From Brachybacterium ginsengisoli (lineage in GTDB: Bacteria; Actinomycetota; Actinomycetes; Actinomycetales; Dermabacteraceae): a stretch of 64,000 bases of DNA. How positions within the stretch are numbered: position 1 is the stretch's first letter; each line of letters opens with the position of its first letter. Made by a program: the position numbers and the translations under genes. The DNA is taken from positions 1,860,001 through 1,924,000 of the forward strand of contig NZ_CP023564.1 in assembly GCF_002407065.1 (NCBI RefSeq), written 5' to 3'. Shown one piece after another: positions 27,422 to 38,885 of this stretch. The notes beneath the pieces are model-generated. The model saw nothing but the letters and a program-made list of their open reading frames with translations. It was not told where the DNA came from and searched no databases.

Positions 27422-27670
27422 TCAGTTCTGAGCGCCCTCGATGAACTTGACGGCGTCGCCGACGGTGGCCAGGTTCTTGACCTCTTCGTCGGGGATGCGG
27501 ACGTCGAACTTCTCCTCGGCGTTGACCACGATGGTCATCATCGAGATGGAGTCGATGTCGAGGTCGTCGGTGAAGGACTTGTCGAGCTTGACGTCCTCGG
27601 TGGCGACACCGGTCTCCTCGTTGACGATCTCGGCGAGGCCCGCGAGGATCTCGTTCTCCGTGTGTGCCAT
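27422..27670 (-). CDS. acpP: Acyl carrier protein
   Basis: 82 residues, acidic. The phosphopantetheine Ser41 is in FTDDLDIDSISMM, where the more usual Asp-Ser-Leu is Asp-Ser-Ile. It carries the growing acyl chain as a thioester. Start at 27670 with GAAGGAGCACC upstream. A 157-bp gap with AT-richer sequence (around 27700-27740) separates it from fabH, so it may have its own promoter, as its high demand would suggest. Confidence 0.95.
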   Translation of the reverse strand: MAHTENEILAGLAEIVNEETGVATEDVKLDKSFTDDLDIDSISMMTIVVNAEEKFDVRIPDEEVKNLATVGDAVKFIEGAQN

Positions 27671-27827
27671 GGGTGCTCCTTCAGGTGTGCGGATGAGTGG
27701 CGGTCACAGACTACTAGTGCTACTGCACGGTAATCGGTCACCGGGGATTGTGTCCGAGCCGCGGCGTGACGCGGTTGACAATCATGTCGGGATGATCGGG
27801 ACGACCGGCAGGCGGATCGTGCCCCGG

Positions 27828-28829
27828 TCAGGGCAGGATCAGCACCTGCCCGGCGTAGGCGAGGCCCGCTCCGAAGCCGAACTGCACGAGCACGTCGCCG
27901 CTCGTGGCGGCGCCCTCCTCGATCAGGCGGTGCGTGGCCAGCGGGATCGAGGCGGCAGAGGTGTTGCCGGTCTCGGCGATGTCGCGGGCGATGACGACGC
28001 GCTCGGGGAGCTTCAGCTGCTTGGCGAGCTCGTCGACGATGCGCATGTTGGCCTGATGGGGCACGAACACGTCGACGTCGTCGATGGTCAGCCCGGACTT
28101 CTCGAGCATCTCCCGGATCTTCTCCGCGGTGTGCCACACGGCCCAGCGGAACACGGTGCGGCCGTCCTGCTCGAGGGTGGGCCACCCGGCCTTCCCGTCG
28201 CGGAAGTCGATCAGGGAGTTCGTCATCCGGATGGTGCTCCAGCTGTCGCCGTCGCTGCCCCACACGGTGGGTCCGATCCTCGGCGTGTCGCTGGGGCCGA
28301 CGACCGCGGCGCCCGCGCCGTCGCCCAGCAGGAAGGAGATCGAGCGATCGGTGGGGGAGACGACGTCGGAGAGCTTCTCCGCCCCGATCACCAGCACGTT
28401 GCGGGCGGAGCCGGAACGGATCAGGGAGTCGGCCTGGCCGATCCCGTAGGCGAAGCCGGCGCAGGCTGCGGAGATGTCGTACGCGATGACGTCCGGCCGG
28501 CCCAGCTCGCCGGCGAGCAGGGTGGCCAGGGAGGGGGTCTGGTAGGGGAAGGTGATAGTGGAGACGATGATCGCGTCGAGCGTCCCCAGATCGATGCCGG
28601 AGCGCTCGACGGCTTCCTTCGCCGCGGTGAGCGCGAGGTCCTTCACGCCCACCTCGGCGCTCGCCCGGGTGCGGGTGACGATCCCGGTGCGCTGCTGGAT
28701 CCACTCGTCGGAGGAGTCGATCGGCCCGACCAGGTCGTCGTTGGGGACGACGAGGTCGCCGCGCGCCGCGCCGTAGGCGAGGACCTGCGACCCGGCGACG
28801 GTGGGCCAGGTGGCGAGGGAGAGGGACAT
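27828..28829 (-). CDS. fabH: Beta-ketoacyl-ACP synthase III
   Basis: 333 residues. The Cys-His-Asn triad is in ISAACAGFAYG (Cys123), FVPHQANMRI and ETGNTSAASIPLA. The N-terminus has SSDEWIQQRTGI, typical of FabH. It condenses an acyl-CoA primer with malonyl-ACP to start fatty acid synthesis; the preference for branched or straight primers is not readable. The start lies 1 nt beyond the fabD stop, with GGAGAACTG overlapping the end of fabD. Confidence 0.96.
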   Translation of the reverse strand: MSLSLATWPTVAGSQVLAYGAARGDLVVPNDDLVGPIDSSDEWIQQRTGIVTRTRASAEVGVKDLALTAAKEAVERSGIDLGTLDAIIVSTITFPYQTPSLATLLAGELGRPDVIAYDISAACAGFAYGIGQADSLIRSGSARNVLVIGAEKLSDVVSPTDRSISFLLGDGAGAAVVGPSDTPRIGPTVWGSDGDSWSTIRMTNSLIDFRDGKAGWPTLEQDGRTVFRWAVWHTAEKIREMLEKSGLTIDDVDVFVPHQANMRIVDELAKQLKLPERVVIARDIAETGNTSAASIPLATHRLIEEGAATSGDVLVQFGFGAGLAYAGQVLILP

Positions 28830-28830
28830 G

Positions 28831-29778
28831 TCAGTTCTCCTGGTCCGGGGCGGCGGAGCCGGCGTGCTCGCGCACCAGCGCGCGAGCCGCCTCGAGATCG
28901 TCGGGCGTGTTGAGGTTCGCCAGCGCGATGCCCTTGAGCTCGCGCTTGGCGAGGCCGGTGAGGGTCCCGGCCGGGGCCACCTCGATCATCGCGGTGACGC
29001 CGCGGTCGCGGAGGGCACCCATGCAGGCCTCCCAGTCCACCGGGGACGCGACCTGGGTGACGATCAGGTCGAGGTAGCGGGCACCGGAGGCGACGACCTC
29101 GCCGCCCGCGTTCGAGATCAGCGGGACGCTCGGGTCCGCAGGCTGGAGGCCGGGCGCGAAGGCCGCCAGCTCCTCGCGGGCACCGGCCATGTACGGAGTG
29201 TGGAAGGCACCGGCGACCTGCAGCGGGATGACCCGCGCCTTGGCGGGGCCGTCCTCGGCCAGGGCCTCGATCTGCTCGCTCGACCCGGCGGCGACCACCT
29301 GGGCCGCGGAGTTGATGTTCGCGGCGTGCAGTCCGTGGCGCTCGATGGTCGCGATGACGTCCTCGCGGGAACCGCCGACGACGGCCGCCATCGAGGTCGG
29401 CTCGGCGGCCGCGGCACGGGCCATGGCCTGCGAGCGGACGGCGACCAGGCGCATCGCGTCCTCGTCGCCGAGCACCCCGCTCAGCGCCGCGGCGGTGAGC
29501 TCGCCGACGCTGTGCCCGGCGATCGCATCGGCCGGAGCCAGGTCCTGACCCTGGTACAGCGAGGAGGCGGCGATGATGCCGGCGGCGACCAGCAGGGGCT
29601 GGGCAACCGCCGTGTCACGGATCGTGTCCGCATCGGACTCGGTGCCGTGGCGCAGCAGATCCACGCCACCGGCCTCGGACAGCGACGCCAGGGACTCCTC
29701 GACGCCGGGCAGCTCGCGCCACGGGCTCAGGAAACCGGGCTTCTGCGCCCCTTGTCCGGGACAGACGATCGCGAGCAC
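28831..29778 (-). CDS. fabD: Malonyl-CoA:ACP transacylase
   Basis: 315 residues. IVCPGQGAQKPGFL opens the acyltransferase fold, the nucleophile Ser90 is in IAGHSVGELTAAALSG, and the His is in AGAFHTPYM. It moves malonyl from CoA to ACP. The start is a GTG at 29778 with TTTGGAGGTCCCC upstream; longer in-frame versions lack homology and would bury that ribosome site. First gene of the fab set, separated from aceE by a hairpin, so read-through from aceE is probably limited. Confidence 0.94.
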   Translation of the reverse strand: MLAIVCPGQGAQKPGFLSPWRELPGVEESLASLSEAGGVDLLRHGTESDADTIRDTAVAQPLLVAAGIIAASSLYQGQDLAPADAIAGHSVGELTAAALSGVLGDEDAMRLVAVRSQAMARAAAAEPTSMAAVVGGSREDVIATIERHGLHAANINSAAQVVAAGSSEQIEALAEDGPAKARVIPLQVAGAFHTPYMAGAREELAAFAPGLQPADPSVPLISNAGGEVVASGARYLDLIVTQVASPVDWEACMGALRDRGVTAMIEVAPAGTLTGLAKRELKGIALANLNTPDDLEAARALVREHAGSAAPDQEN

Positions 29779-29854
29779 GGGGACCTCCAAAGGGTGGGGA
29801 CGGGGACGGCCCGCTCGGGTCACGAGTCGGGCCGGTTCAGGGGTGGAGCGCCGC

Positions 29855-29886
29855 CGGGCCGCCCGTCCCGGAGGAGGGGCGGCCCG
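29855..29886 (-). terminator. Hairpin after aceE
   Basis: A 10-bp GC-only stem (29855-29864 with 29877-29886) with a 12-nt loop starting 9 nt beyond the aceE stop, in the 117-bp gap before fabD. Confidence 0.6.
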
Positions 29887-29895
29887 ACGGGGTGA

Positions 29896-32640
29896 TCAGG
29901 ACTCGCCGCCGAAGGAGCCGGACTGGCCGGCGTTCACGTTCGTCAGGTCGTACTTGTCGATGGCCTGGCGGACCACCGAGGGATCCACCGTGCCCTCCTT
30001 GGCGAGCAGCTGGAGGGTCTTGACGACCATCGAGTGCGCGTCGATCTTCAGGTGGCGGCGGGCGGCCGGACGGGTGTCCGAGAAGCCCCAGCCGTCGGCT
30101 CCGAGCACGCCGTAGCGGCCCGGGATCCACTCGCGGATCATGTCCGGGACCATGAAGTCGTAGTCGGAGGTCGCGACGAACGGGCCCTCGACGCCGTCCA
30201 GGCGCTGGGTGATCCACGGGGTCCGCTGATCCTCGGGGTTCAGGAGGTTGTGCTTCTCGGCCTCCTGGGCCTCCTTGCGCAGCTCCGTCCACGAGGTCAC
30301 CGACCACACGTTGGCCTTCACGCCCCAGTCCTCGGCCAGCAGCTCCTGGGCGTGCTTCGCCCACGGGACGCCCACGCCGGAGGCCAGCAGCTGGGCCTCG
30401 GGGCCCTCGCCCTCGGGCTTGGGCTCCAGCAGGTACATGCCCTTGAGCAGGCCCTCGACGTCCAGGTCCTCGGGCTCCGCCGGCTGCACCATCGGCTCGT
30501 TGTAGACCGTGATGTAGTAGAAGACCTCCTGCAGGCGGTCGTCCTCGCCGTACATGCGCTGGAGACCGTCGCGGATGATGTGGCCCAGCTCGTACCCGTA
30601 GGTGGGGTCGTAGATGACCGTCCCGGGGTTCGTGGAGGCCAGGATCGGCGAGTGGCCGTCCATGTGCTGCAGGCCCTCGCCGGCGAGGGTGGTCTTGCCG
30701 GCGGTGGCGCCGATGACGAAGCCCTTGGCCATCTGGTCGCCGGCGGCCCAGAAGAAGTCGCCGGTGCGCTGGAACCCGAACATCGAGTAGAAGATGTAGA
30801 ACGGGATCATCGGGAAGTCATGGGTGGCGTACGAGGTACCGGCCGCGGTGAACGCCGCGGTGGAGGAGATCTCGTTGATGCCCATGTGCTTGATCTGGCC
30901 GGAGGTGGACTCCTTGTAGGCCAGCAGCAGATCGCGGTCCACCGACAGGTAGTTCTGACCGTCGGGGTTGTAGATCTTCGCCGTCGGGAACAGCGAGTCC
31001 ATGCCGAAGGTGCGGGCCTCGTCGGGAACGATCGGCACCCAGCGCTTGCCGGTCTCCTTGTCCCGCATGAGGTCCTTCAGCAGGCGCACCAGCGCCATGG
31101 TGGAGGCGATCTCCTGCTTGCCGGAGCCCCGGCGGACGACCTCGTAGGCCTTGTCGCCCGGCAGCTCGAGCGGAGCGTGCTCGGTGCGGCGCGAGGGGAC
31201 CGGACCGCCGAGGGCCGCGCGGTGCTCCTTGAGGTACGTCATGACCGGCGAATCGGCCTCGGGCAGGTAGAACGGGGCGTCGTAGACGCTGCCGGACTCG
31301 AGCTGCTCGTCGCTGACCGGGATGCGCAGGGTGTCGCGCAGCGCCTTGAGGTCCTCGAGGGTGAACTTCTTCATCTGGTGGGTCGCGTTGCGGCCCGCGA
31401 AGTTCTTGCCCAGACGGTAGCCCTTGACGGTGTGGGCGAGGATCACGGTGGGCTTGCCGTTGCGCTCGGTGGCCTGCTTGAACGCTGCGTAGATCTTCTT
31501 GGTGTCGTGGCCGCCGCGGTTGAGCTTCCACCAGATGTCCTCGTCGGACATGTCCTCGACGAGGGCCTTGGTGCGCGGGTCGCGCCCGAAGAAGTTGTCG
31601 CGGATGAAGCCGCCGTTCTCCGCGCGGTAGGTCTGGTAGTCGCCGTCCGGGGTGGCGTTCATCAGGTCGATGAGCGCGCCGTCGGTGGACTGCTCGAGCA
31701 GCGGATCCCAGCCCGCGCCCCAGATCACCTTGATGACGTTCCAGCCGGCGCCGCGGAACTGGCTCTCCAGCTCCTGGATGATCTTGCCGTTGCCGCGGAC
31801 GGGGCCGTCGAGGCGCTGCAGGTTGCAGTTGACGACGAAGGTGAGGTTGTCCAGGTGCTCCTTGGCGGCGATGTGCAGCGCGCCGCGGGACTCGACCTCG
31901 TCCATCTCGCCGTCTCCGAGGAACGCCCAGGTGTGCTGCTGGCTGGTGTCCTTGAGGCCGCGGTTGTCGAGGTAGCGGTCGAAGGATGCCTGCTCGATCG
32001 CGGCGACCGGGCCGATGCCCATCGAGACCGTCGGGAACTCCCAGAAGTCCTGCATCGCCCGCGGGTGCGGGTACGAGGGCATGCCGTGCTCGCTGGAGAC
32101 CTCCTGGCGGAAGCCGTCGAGGTCCTCCTGGCCGAGGCGGCCCATCATGAAGGCGCGCGAGTAGATGCCGGGGGAGGCGTGGCCCTGGAAGAAGACGTGG
32201 TCACCGCCGCCGGGGTGGTTGCGACCGCGGAAGAAGTGGTTGAAGCCCACCTCGTACATGGTGGCGATCGAGGCGTAGCTCGAGAGGTGGCCGCCGACGG
32301 AGACGCCGGGGCGCTGGGAGCGGTGCACGACCATCGCCGCGTTCCAGCGGTTGATGTTGCGCAGCTCCTTCTCGAGCTCGAGGTCGCCGGGGTACTCCGG
32401 CTGCTGCTCCGCGGAGATCGTGTTCACGTAATCCGTGGTGAGCGAGTCCGGGAGGTGCAGATCCTCCTCGCGCGCATGCTGGATGAGGCTCTGGACGATC
32501 TCGGAGGCGCGGTCGGCGCCGCGCTGCTCGACGAGGCCGTCGAACGAATCCAGCCATTCCCGGGTCTCTTCAGGATCCGGGTCCTGGGCGTGGCTCGGCA
32601 GATTGATGCCGATGGGACGAGGAGTCTCGTGCGAAGTCAC
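29896..32640 (-). CDS. aceE: Pyruvate dehydrogenase E1 component, homodimeric
   Basis: 914 residues, usual for AceE. The thiamine diphosphate motif is [16 protein letters not shown] through [14 protein letters not shown] (about residues 235-275). Other landmarks are [33 protein letters not shown] and [19 protein letters not shown]. It decarboxylates pyruvate and transfers the acetyl group to E2 lipoate. The GTG at 32640 with AGAGAAGGACAGT upstream is chosen; the frame upstream lacks homology. E2, E3 and both lipoylation genes are also in this window at 53-60 kb. The gene is followed by the fab set, which uses the acetyl-CoA made. Confidence 0.96.
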   Translation of the reverse strand: MTSHETPRPIGINLPSHAQDPDPEETREWLDSFDGLVEQRGADRASEIVQSLIQHAREEDLHLPDSLTTDYVNTISAEQQPEYPGDLELEKELRNINRWNAAMVVHRSQRPGVSVGGHLSSYASIATMYEVGFNHFFRGRNHPGGGDHVFFQGHASPGIYSRAFMMGRLGQEDLDGFRQEVSSEHGMPSYPHPRAMQDFWEFPTVSMGIGPVAAIEQASFDRYLDNRGLKDTSQQHTWAFLGDGEMDEVESRGALHIAAKEHLDNLTFVVNCNLQRLDGPVRGNGKIIQELESQFRGAGWNVIKVIWGAGWDPLLEQSTDGALIDLMNATPDGDYQTYRAENGGFIRDNFFGRDPRTKALVEDMSDEDIWWKLNRGGHDTKKIYAAFKQATERNGKPTVILAHTVKGYRLGKNFAGRNATHQMKKFTLEDLKALRDTLRIPVSDEQLESGSVYDAPFYLPEADSPVMTYLKEHRAALGGPVPSRRTEHAPLELPGDKAYEVVRRGSGKQEIASTMALVRLLKDLMRDKETGKRWVPIVPDEARTFGMDSLFPTAKIYNPDGQNYLSVDRDLLLAYKESTSGQIKHMGINEISSTAAFTAAGTSYATHDFPMIPFYIFYSMFGFQRTGDFFWAAGDQMAKGFVIGATAGKTTLAGEGLQHMDGHSPILASTNPGTVIYDPTYGYELGHIIRDGLQRMYGEDDRLQEVFYYITVYNEPMVQPAEPEDLDVEGLLKGMYLLEPKPEGEGPEAQLLASGVGVPWAKHAQELLAEDWGVKANVWSVTSWTELRKEAQEAEKHNLLNPEDQRTPWITQRLDGVEGPFVATSDYDFMVPDMIREWIPGRYGVLGADGWGFSDTRPAARRHLKIDAHSMVVKTLQLLAKEGTVDPSVVRQAIDKYDLTNVNAGQSGSFGGES

Positions 32641-32948
32641 ACTGTCCTTCTCTCTACGGGAGGCGACGGACCGGCCGTGGGAGCTGTGGAACGCCGGTGG
32701 GCCCGGCTCCTCGGCCTCGGTGCAGCAAAGCCTACCGTCGCCGTGGCCACGCGGGACCTTCACACTCCCTCCGCATCTGTGACACGCAGGACACTCGCGC
32801 CCCCGGCTCCGGCGCCCGGGGCACCCCTCCCGTGATGCACACGAGTGTTGCGTGACATAGACTCATGCGCGCGCCGCCAGGCACCGGACCTCATGTCCTC
32901 GTGCTCGCGGCGCGCACTGCAACACCCCCGTTCGTAAGGAGTCCTTTC
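32641..32948. promoter_or_regulatory. Divergent intergenic region aceE / DUF3052 gene
   Basis: 308 bp without a convincing gene. On the minus strand TAGGCT (32734-32729) could be the aceE -10, giving a leader of about 80 nt. On the plus strand TAGACT (32858-32863) could serve the DUF3052 gene. Neither has a good -35. No clear regulator site was recognised. Confidence 0.4.
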
Positions 32949-33368
32949 TTGTCACCGTCGGCCGACGCCCCTTCGTCCAGCTCCCTGTCCGAGGTGCTGA
33001 ACCTCACCTCGGGTCAGATCGTGCAGGAGATCGGCTACGACGACGACGTCGATCTCGATCTCCGTGAAGCCATCGAGGACCTCATCGACGGCGAGCTCGA
33101 GGACGAGGACACCCAGGAGATCGTGGATGCCGTCGTGCTGTGGTGGCGCGAGGGCGACGGTGACCTCACCGACGCCATGGTGGACACCCTGCGCAACATC
33201 GACGCCGGAGCCCCGGTGTGGGTGATGACCCCCAAGGCGGGTCGTGACGGCCACGTCATGCCCGGTGAGATCCAGGAGAGCGCCGGCATCGCCGGTCTCC
33301 GGGTCATGAGCTCCGTGAGCCTGGCACCGGACTGGACGGGCACCCGCCTGGCCAGCCGCACCAGCTGA
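32949..33368 (+). CDS. DUF3052 family protein
   Basis: 139 residues, strongly acidic in the middle (EIGYDDDVDLDLREAIEDL, DGELEDEDTQEIVD), followed by VVLWWREGDGDLTDAMVDTL and GAPVWVMTPKAGRDGHVMPGE, then a C-terminal SVSLAPDWTGTRLASR. This is the actinobacterial DUF3052 family, function unknown. The start is a TTG at 32949 with TAAGGAG 8 nt before it; no ATG or GTG is available between that ribosome site and the conserved region. Single gene, followed by tRNA-Val. Confidence 0.85.
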   Translation: MSPSADAPSSSSLSEVLNLTSGQIVQEIGYDDDVDLDLREAIEDLIDGELEDEDTQEIVDAVVLWWREGDGDLTDAMVDTLRNIDAGAPVWVMTPKAGRDGHVMPGEIQESAGIAGLRVMSSVSLAPDWTGTRLASRTS

Positions 33369-33405
33369 CCACGGTCACCACGGTCGTGGGGGCGGATCGC
33401 CGCCC

Positions 33406-33479
33406 GGGTCGTTAGCTCAGCTGGTCAGAGCGTCTGGTTTACACCCAGAAGGTCGGGGGTTCGAGCCCCTCACGACCCA
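33406..33479 (+). tRNA. tRNA-Val (TAC)
   Basis: 74-nt cloverleaf: acceptor GGGTCGT/ACGACCC, anticodon loop TTTACAC (anticodon TAC at 33440-33442), T arm GGGGG-TTCGAGC-CCCTC with one mismatch, discriminator A. CCA not encoded. It lies 37 nt after the DUF3052 stop and before a hairpin. Confidence 0.94.
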
Positions 33480-33486
33480 CCTCGAC

Positions 33487-33525
33487 GAAGGTCCCCGGTC
33501 CTCCCGCAGGAGGTCGGGGACCTTC
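33487..33525 (+). terminator. Terminator after tRNA-Val
   Basis: An 11-bp perfect stem (33487-33497 with 33515-33525); the loop folds again (CCTCC with GGAGG). Followed by TCGGCTCTG. Confidence 0.8.
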
Positions 33526-33749
33526 TCGGCTCTGTCCGCAGGGCGCGGCCACGGAGGCGACGCACCGCTGCGCCGACAGACTCTGCATGACCTGCCCCAG
33601 CCATGACCTGCCCCTGCATCGTTCCGACGGGGAGCACCCTCAGCGGGCGAAGCTCCTCCTCGTCAGCCGGTGGGGCGGCGCGCGCCCTGTGCCAGCGCGC
33701 CGCTCCCGGCTCCCGCGATGCCGCCCGGCTGCGTGCGAAGATGCTCCCC

Positions 33750-34868
33750 ATGTCCGAGACCGGAGCGCCCACCGTCCCCCGTGCAGCCTCGCGCGCACGG
33801 GTGGAGATCATCGACTATCTGCGGCTGCTCGCCGCGATCTCGGTGATGGGCTTCCACTACCTCTACAACGGGATCAACAACGGCAAGGTCGGCAGCATCT
33901 CGCATGAGCCGATCGCGCGGATCGCCGAGCACGCGCATCTGGGCGTGAACCTCTTCTTCATGATCAGCGGCTTCGTGATCACCGCCTCGGTGCGGGGCAA
34001 GACCGCCCGGCAGTTCGCGGTGGGCAGGGCCCTGCGCCTCTACCCGGCGTTCTGGGTGGCCGTGGGGATCACCACCTTCTTCGCCCTGGTCCTCGGCGGG
34101 GAGCGGATGGGGGTGACGCCTCAGCAGGTGCTCGTGAACCTCACCATGATCCCCTCGCTGCTCGGTCAGCCCTATGTCGACGGCGTCTACTGGACGCTGC
34201 TGTACGAGCTGCAGTTCTACGTCATGGTGTTCGCGCTGGTGCTGTTCGGCCAGGGGAACCGGGTGGCCGCGCTGATGCCCGCCTGGGCGATGCTGATGCT
34301 CTACGTGACGATGATGTCCCCGCGCCTGGCGGATGACGTCCCCTACCTCGGCGGCTACTTCGTCTGGTTCGCGGCGGGCGCGATCATCTGCTCCATCGCC
34401 GAGAGCGGCTGGAGCGCCTACCGGGCGGCCGGCCTGCTGGCCGCGTACATCCCGATCTCCGATCTCGAGATCACCACCGACTCTTTGCTGAAGACCCTGG
34501 TCTTCCTCCTGATGATGACGACGCTGAGCCCGAAGGTGAGGTCCCTGCGACTGCCCGGCTCGGCGACCGCCGGCGGGCTCACCTATCCCATCTACCTGCT
34601 GCACGCCCACATCGGCTACATGCTGCTGGACACCTTCGCGACCGAGTCGAACAAGTGGGTGGCGTACGCCGCGGTGGTCGGATTCGTGCTGATCCTCGCC
34701 TACGCGCTGCACCGTCTCGTCGAGCGGCACCCGGCCTCCCGCCGGTTCTGGGCGTGGCTGCTCGGCGCGACCCTGGGACGCGCGGTGGATCTGCTGCAGA
34801 GCCTGGTGGACCGGATGAGAGCTCTGGAGGCCCGGCGCGACGCCGGGAAGGTCCCCTCGAAGCCCTGA
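33750..34868 (+). CDS. Acyltransferase 3 family membrane protein
   Basis: 372 residues with about ten membrane helices. The Acyl_transf_3 landmarks are RVEIIDYLRLLAAISVMGFHYLY (catalytic-type His in the first helix), HLGVNLFFMISGFVI, and RALRLYPAFWVAV (RxxRxxP-type motif). The C-terminus has TYPIYLLHAHIGYMLL and HRLVERHPASRRF, then a basic amphipathic tail. Members O-acylate cell-surface polymers or exported metabolites; the substrate here is unknown. ATG at 33750 is preferred because GAAGAT sits 7 nt upstream (leaderless pattern); an in-frame ATG is at 33741. No polysaccharide genes adjoin it. Confidence 0.85.
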   Translation: MSETGAPTVPRAASRARVEIIDYLRLLAAISVMGFHYLYNGINNGKVGSISHEPIARIAEHAHLGVNLFFMISGFVITASVRGKTARQFAVGRALRLYPAFWVAVGITTFFALVLGGERMGVTPQQVLVNLTMIPSLLGQPYVDGVYWTLLYELQFYVMVFALVLFGQGNRVAALMPAWAMLMLYVTMMSPRLADDVPYLGGYFVWFAAGAIICSIAESGWSAYRAAGLLAAYIPISDLEITTDSLLKTLVFLLMMTTLSPKVRSLRLPGSATAGGLTYPIYLLHAHIGYMLLDTFATESNKWVAYAAVVGFVLILAYALHRLVERHPASRRFWAWLLGATLGRAVDLLQSLVDRMRALEARRDAGKVPSKP

Positions 34869-34875
34869 CCCGCCC

Positions 34876-35196
34876 TCAGCGGGTGACGGTGTAGAGCAGG
34901 ATGAGCACGACGGGCACGGCGATCACTAGACAGCCCCACGTGATCGCGATGCGTCGGTCGCGCTCCTTCTCCTCGGCCGTGCGCGGCACCGGCTCGGGGC
35001 GACCGTTCGCCTCCCATTCCTCGCGCTGGGCGCGACGGCGCACGAGCAGGCGGCCGATGAGGACGACCACGGAGATCAGGATCGCTGTGAAGAGGGCGAA
35101 CAGGATGAGCGTGTCGATGGCGCTGCCTCCGGAGGGTCGGGTGGTCGCCGACGAGCGGGACCGGCGGCCCGCGGGCTGATCCGCGGTGGTGTTCAC
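34876..35196 (-). CDS. Small membrane protein of unknown function
   Basis: 106 residues. A polar N-terminus of about 27 residues, a membrane helix (about 28-50, TLILFALFTAILISVVVLIG), a very basic and acidic loop (RRRAQREEWEANGRPEPVPRT and EEKERDRR), and a second helix (about 85-103). Not recognised. GTG start at 35196. It is convergent with the acyltransferase gene and divergent from sufS. Codon use looks normal for the window, so it is probably real. Confidence 0.65.
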   Translation of the reverse strand: MNTTADQPAGRRSRSSATTRPSGGSAIDTLILFALFTAILISVVVLIGRLLVRRRAQREEWEANGRPEPVPRTAEEKERDRRIAITWGCLVIAVPVVLILLYTVTR

Positions 35197-35234
35197 AGAG
35201 TCTCATGCCCGCGTCACGCCGCCTGGACGGTTCC

Positions 35235-35240
35235 TATACT
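35235..35240 (+). promoter_or_regulatory. -10 element upstream of sufS
   Basis: TATACT (5 of 6 to TATAAT) lies 77 bp before the sufS GTG. The -35 region is weak (CGTCAC at 17 bp). It would give a leader of about 70 nt ending with GTAGGAGGAATC before the start codon. Confidence 0.5.
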
Positions 35241-35256
35241 GGCAGGGCCGTCATGA

Positions 35257-37046
<1,790 letters not shown>

Positions 37047-37050
<4 letters not shown>

Positions 37051-37934
37051 CCATGGCCGACGTACACAGGAGTCCTCAGGATCCCTCCGCCGCCGGGGCG
37101 AGCGTCGACTCGGTCCTGGGCGTCCTCGAGGCGGCCTATCCGCTGGACTGGGCCGAGTCCTGGGACCGGGTGGGGCTGGTGCTGGGGGAGCGCGCGGCCG
37201 CGGTGAGCCGGGTCCTGCTCGCGGTGGATCCGACCGTGGCCGTGGCCCGTGAGGCGGTCGAGCTCGGGGCGGATCTGCTGATCACCCACCACCCGCTGCT
37301 GCTGCGCGGAGCGAACTTCCTGCCCGCCGATGACGGCAAGGGGGCCGTGGTCACCCACCTCCTCCGCCACGGCACCGCGCTGTGGTGCGGCCATACCAAT
37401 GTGGACCGCTCCACCCGCGGAACCGTCGGCGCGTGGCTCTCGCTGCTGGATCTGCAGGACGCCCGCCCGCTGCTGCCGGGCGAGCCATCGGCCGCGGCCG
37501 CCCACGGCTCGGAGCGTTTCGGCCTCGGCGCGGTCGGAACGCTGCCGGAGCCGACGACCGTGGGCGCGCTGACCGCGGCGATCGCCGCGGAGGTGCCCGC
37601 CACGGCCCAGGGGATCCTGCACACCGGCGACGCGGCCCGCGAGGTGCGCACGGTGGCCGTCTGTCCCGGAGCCGGGGACTCGTTCCTCGACGCCGCCGTC
37701 GACACCGGGGCGGATGTCTACATCACCTCGGACCTGCGCCATCATCCGGCGCTCGAACATCTCGAATCCGCGGCCGATCCGGCGGCCGTGCCGGCGCTGA
37801 TCGACGTCCCGCACGCCGCGAGCGAGGCGCTCTGGCTCCCGCTCGCGCGGGAGCTGCTCACCTCGGCCGTGCCCGGTCTCGAGGTGCACCTCAGCGCGCA
37901 CACGACGGACCCCTGGGGCGGCCGGGCGGGCTGA
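37047..37934 (+). CDS. Nif3-like dinuclear metal centre protein
   Basis: 295 residues. The metal-ligand motifs are ADLLITHHPLLLRG, LWCGHTNVDRSTRG and, near the C-terminus, DVPHAASEALWLP; ITSDLRHHPALEHLE is also typical. Family members form hexameric toroids with two metal ions; related enzymes have been called GTP cyclohydrolase I type 2, but that activity is not established for this group. The ATG at 37047 overlaps the sufU stop. In many actinobacteria the Nif3 gene is followed by a zinc-ribbon protein, which is absent here. Coupling to suf genes hints at Fe-S or metal metabolism. Confidence 0.88.
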
Positions 37935-37983
37935 GCTCCGCGTCGGTCGACTCCTGGGTCGTCAGGCGGCTCCGCCGGAGCGT

Positions 37984-38763
37984 TCAGCCCACGCGGTCGA
38001 CCACGACCAGGCGATCGCCGTCGAGCTCGACCTGCAGGCCGTCTCCGAGCCCGTCACCGACGATCTCTCTCGCCTCCTGCGCCGTCGCCGGGGACTGGTC
38101 CGCCTCCAGCAGCACCTGCGTGACGAGGCCGCGATAGCGCTTGGCGTCGTGGGAGATCACCTTGCGCACCCCGGAGCGCTCCTGCACCGGCGCCACCTCG
38201 AGCACGCGCACCCCGTCACCGCTCCGCAGCGACATCATCGAGCGGTACCCGCCGGAGCGGCAGTCGATGACCAGAGGAGAGGCGCCCCGGGCCTGCTCGG
38301 CGAGCAGCCCCGGCGCGAGGGGGCGGAGCTGGCGACCCCACCACGATCCCGCCTTCCCCAGACGCGAGAGCGTGGAGCCGGAGGAGAGCCGATACGCGGG
38401 GATGCGGTCGTGGAAGGCGTCGACCAGCCCGAACAGCGCGCTCTGGATCCGTACCTGACGGTCCTCGGCTGGGGCGAGATCGCTCGTGAGCTGGTCGTAG
38501 AGGACCCCGGAGTACACCGCCAGCGGTGCGGCGGTCGGCTCCTGGTCGAGGTGCAGCATGCGCCCCACCAGCTCCGGAGCGGAGGTGGGGACGCCGAGTC
38601 GGTCGGCCGCCTCCGGCCCGGCGGCCGTGCGCTGGGCGGCACGCAGCACGGTGCGACGTGCCTCGCCGAGCTGCGGCAGGGACATCGTCTCCAGATCCAG
38701 GGGCGCGCCGTCGACCTCCGTGGGGCGGGTCTTCGTCTCCGAGGGCGGCAGCAGGATGAGCAT
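37984..38763 (-). CDS. yaaA: YaaA family peroxide-stress protein
   Basis: 259 residues. N-terminal MLILLPPSETKTRP and YSGVLYDQLT, then RLSSGSTLSRLGKAGSWW, are the conserved YaaA (DUF328) segments, and IDCRSGGYRSMM and KVISHDAKRYRGLV follow. E. coli YaaA lowers free intracellular iron and limits damage under hydrogen peroxide. The ATG at 38763 has CAGAAT 6 nt upstream and no Shine-Dalgarno sequence. Single gene next to RNase P RNA. Function by family only. Confidence 0.88.
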   Translation of the reverse strand: MLILLPPSETKTRPTEVDGAPLDLETMSLPQLGEARRTVLRAAQRTAAGPEAADRLGVPTSAPELVGRMLHLDQEPTAAPLAVYSGVLYDQLTSDLAPAEDRQVRIQSALFGLVDAFHDRIPAYRLSSGSTLSRLGKAGSWWGRQLRPLAPGLLAEQARGASPLVIDCRSGGYRSMMSLRSGDGVRVLEVAPVQERSGVRKVISHDAKRYRGLVTQVLLEADQSPATAQEAREIVGDGLGDGLQVELDGDRLVVVDRVG

Positions 38764-38874
38764 CCGTCCATTCTGGGCGTTCGGGCCGCACGGGCCGGGA
38801 TCGGTCCGGGGAGACCTTGCGCACGTCGTCGCTAAGGAGCGGAGGACCGGGGGAGCGCGCACCGCGCGGCGACG

Positions 38875-38880
38875 TAGGAT
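38875..38880 (+). promoter_or_regulatory. -10 element of the RNase P RNA gene
   Basis: TAGGAT lies 5 bp before the inferred first nucleotide of the RNA, a correct spacing for transcription start. No clear -35 was found. Confidence 0.5.
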
Positions 38881-38885
38881 GCTCC

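Noticed and set aside
27775-27789. Second Zur-like sequence (TTGACAATCATGTCG) upstream of acpP
   Set aside because: The first ten bases match the znuA operator, but the second half (ATGTCGG) does not fit, and zinc control of acpP has no support.
32865-32948. Upstream extension of the DUF3052 gene from the ATG at 32865
   Set aside because: The extension lacks family similarity and would put the good TAAGGAG ribosome site inside the gene.
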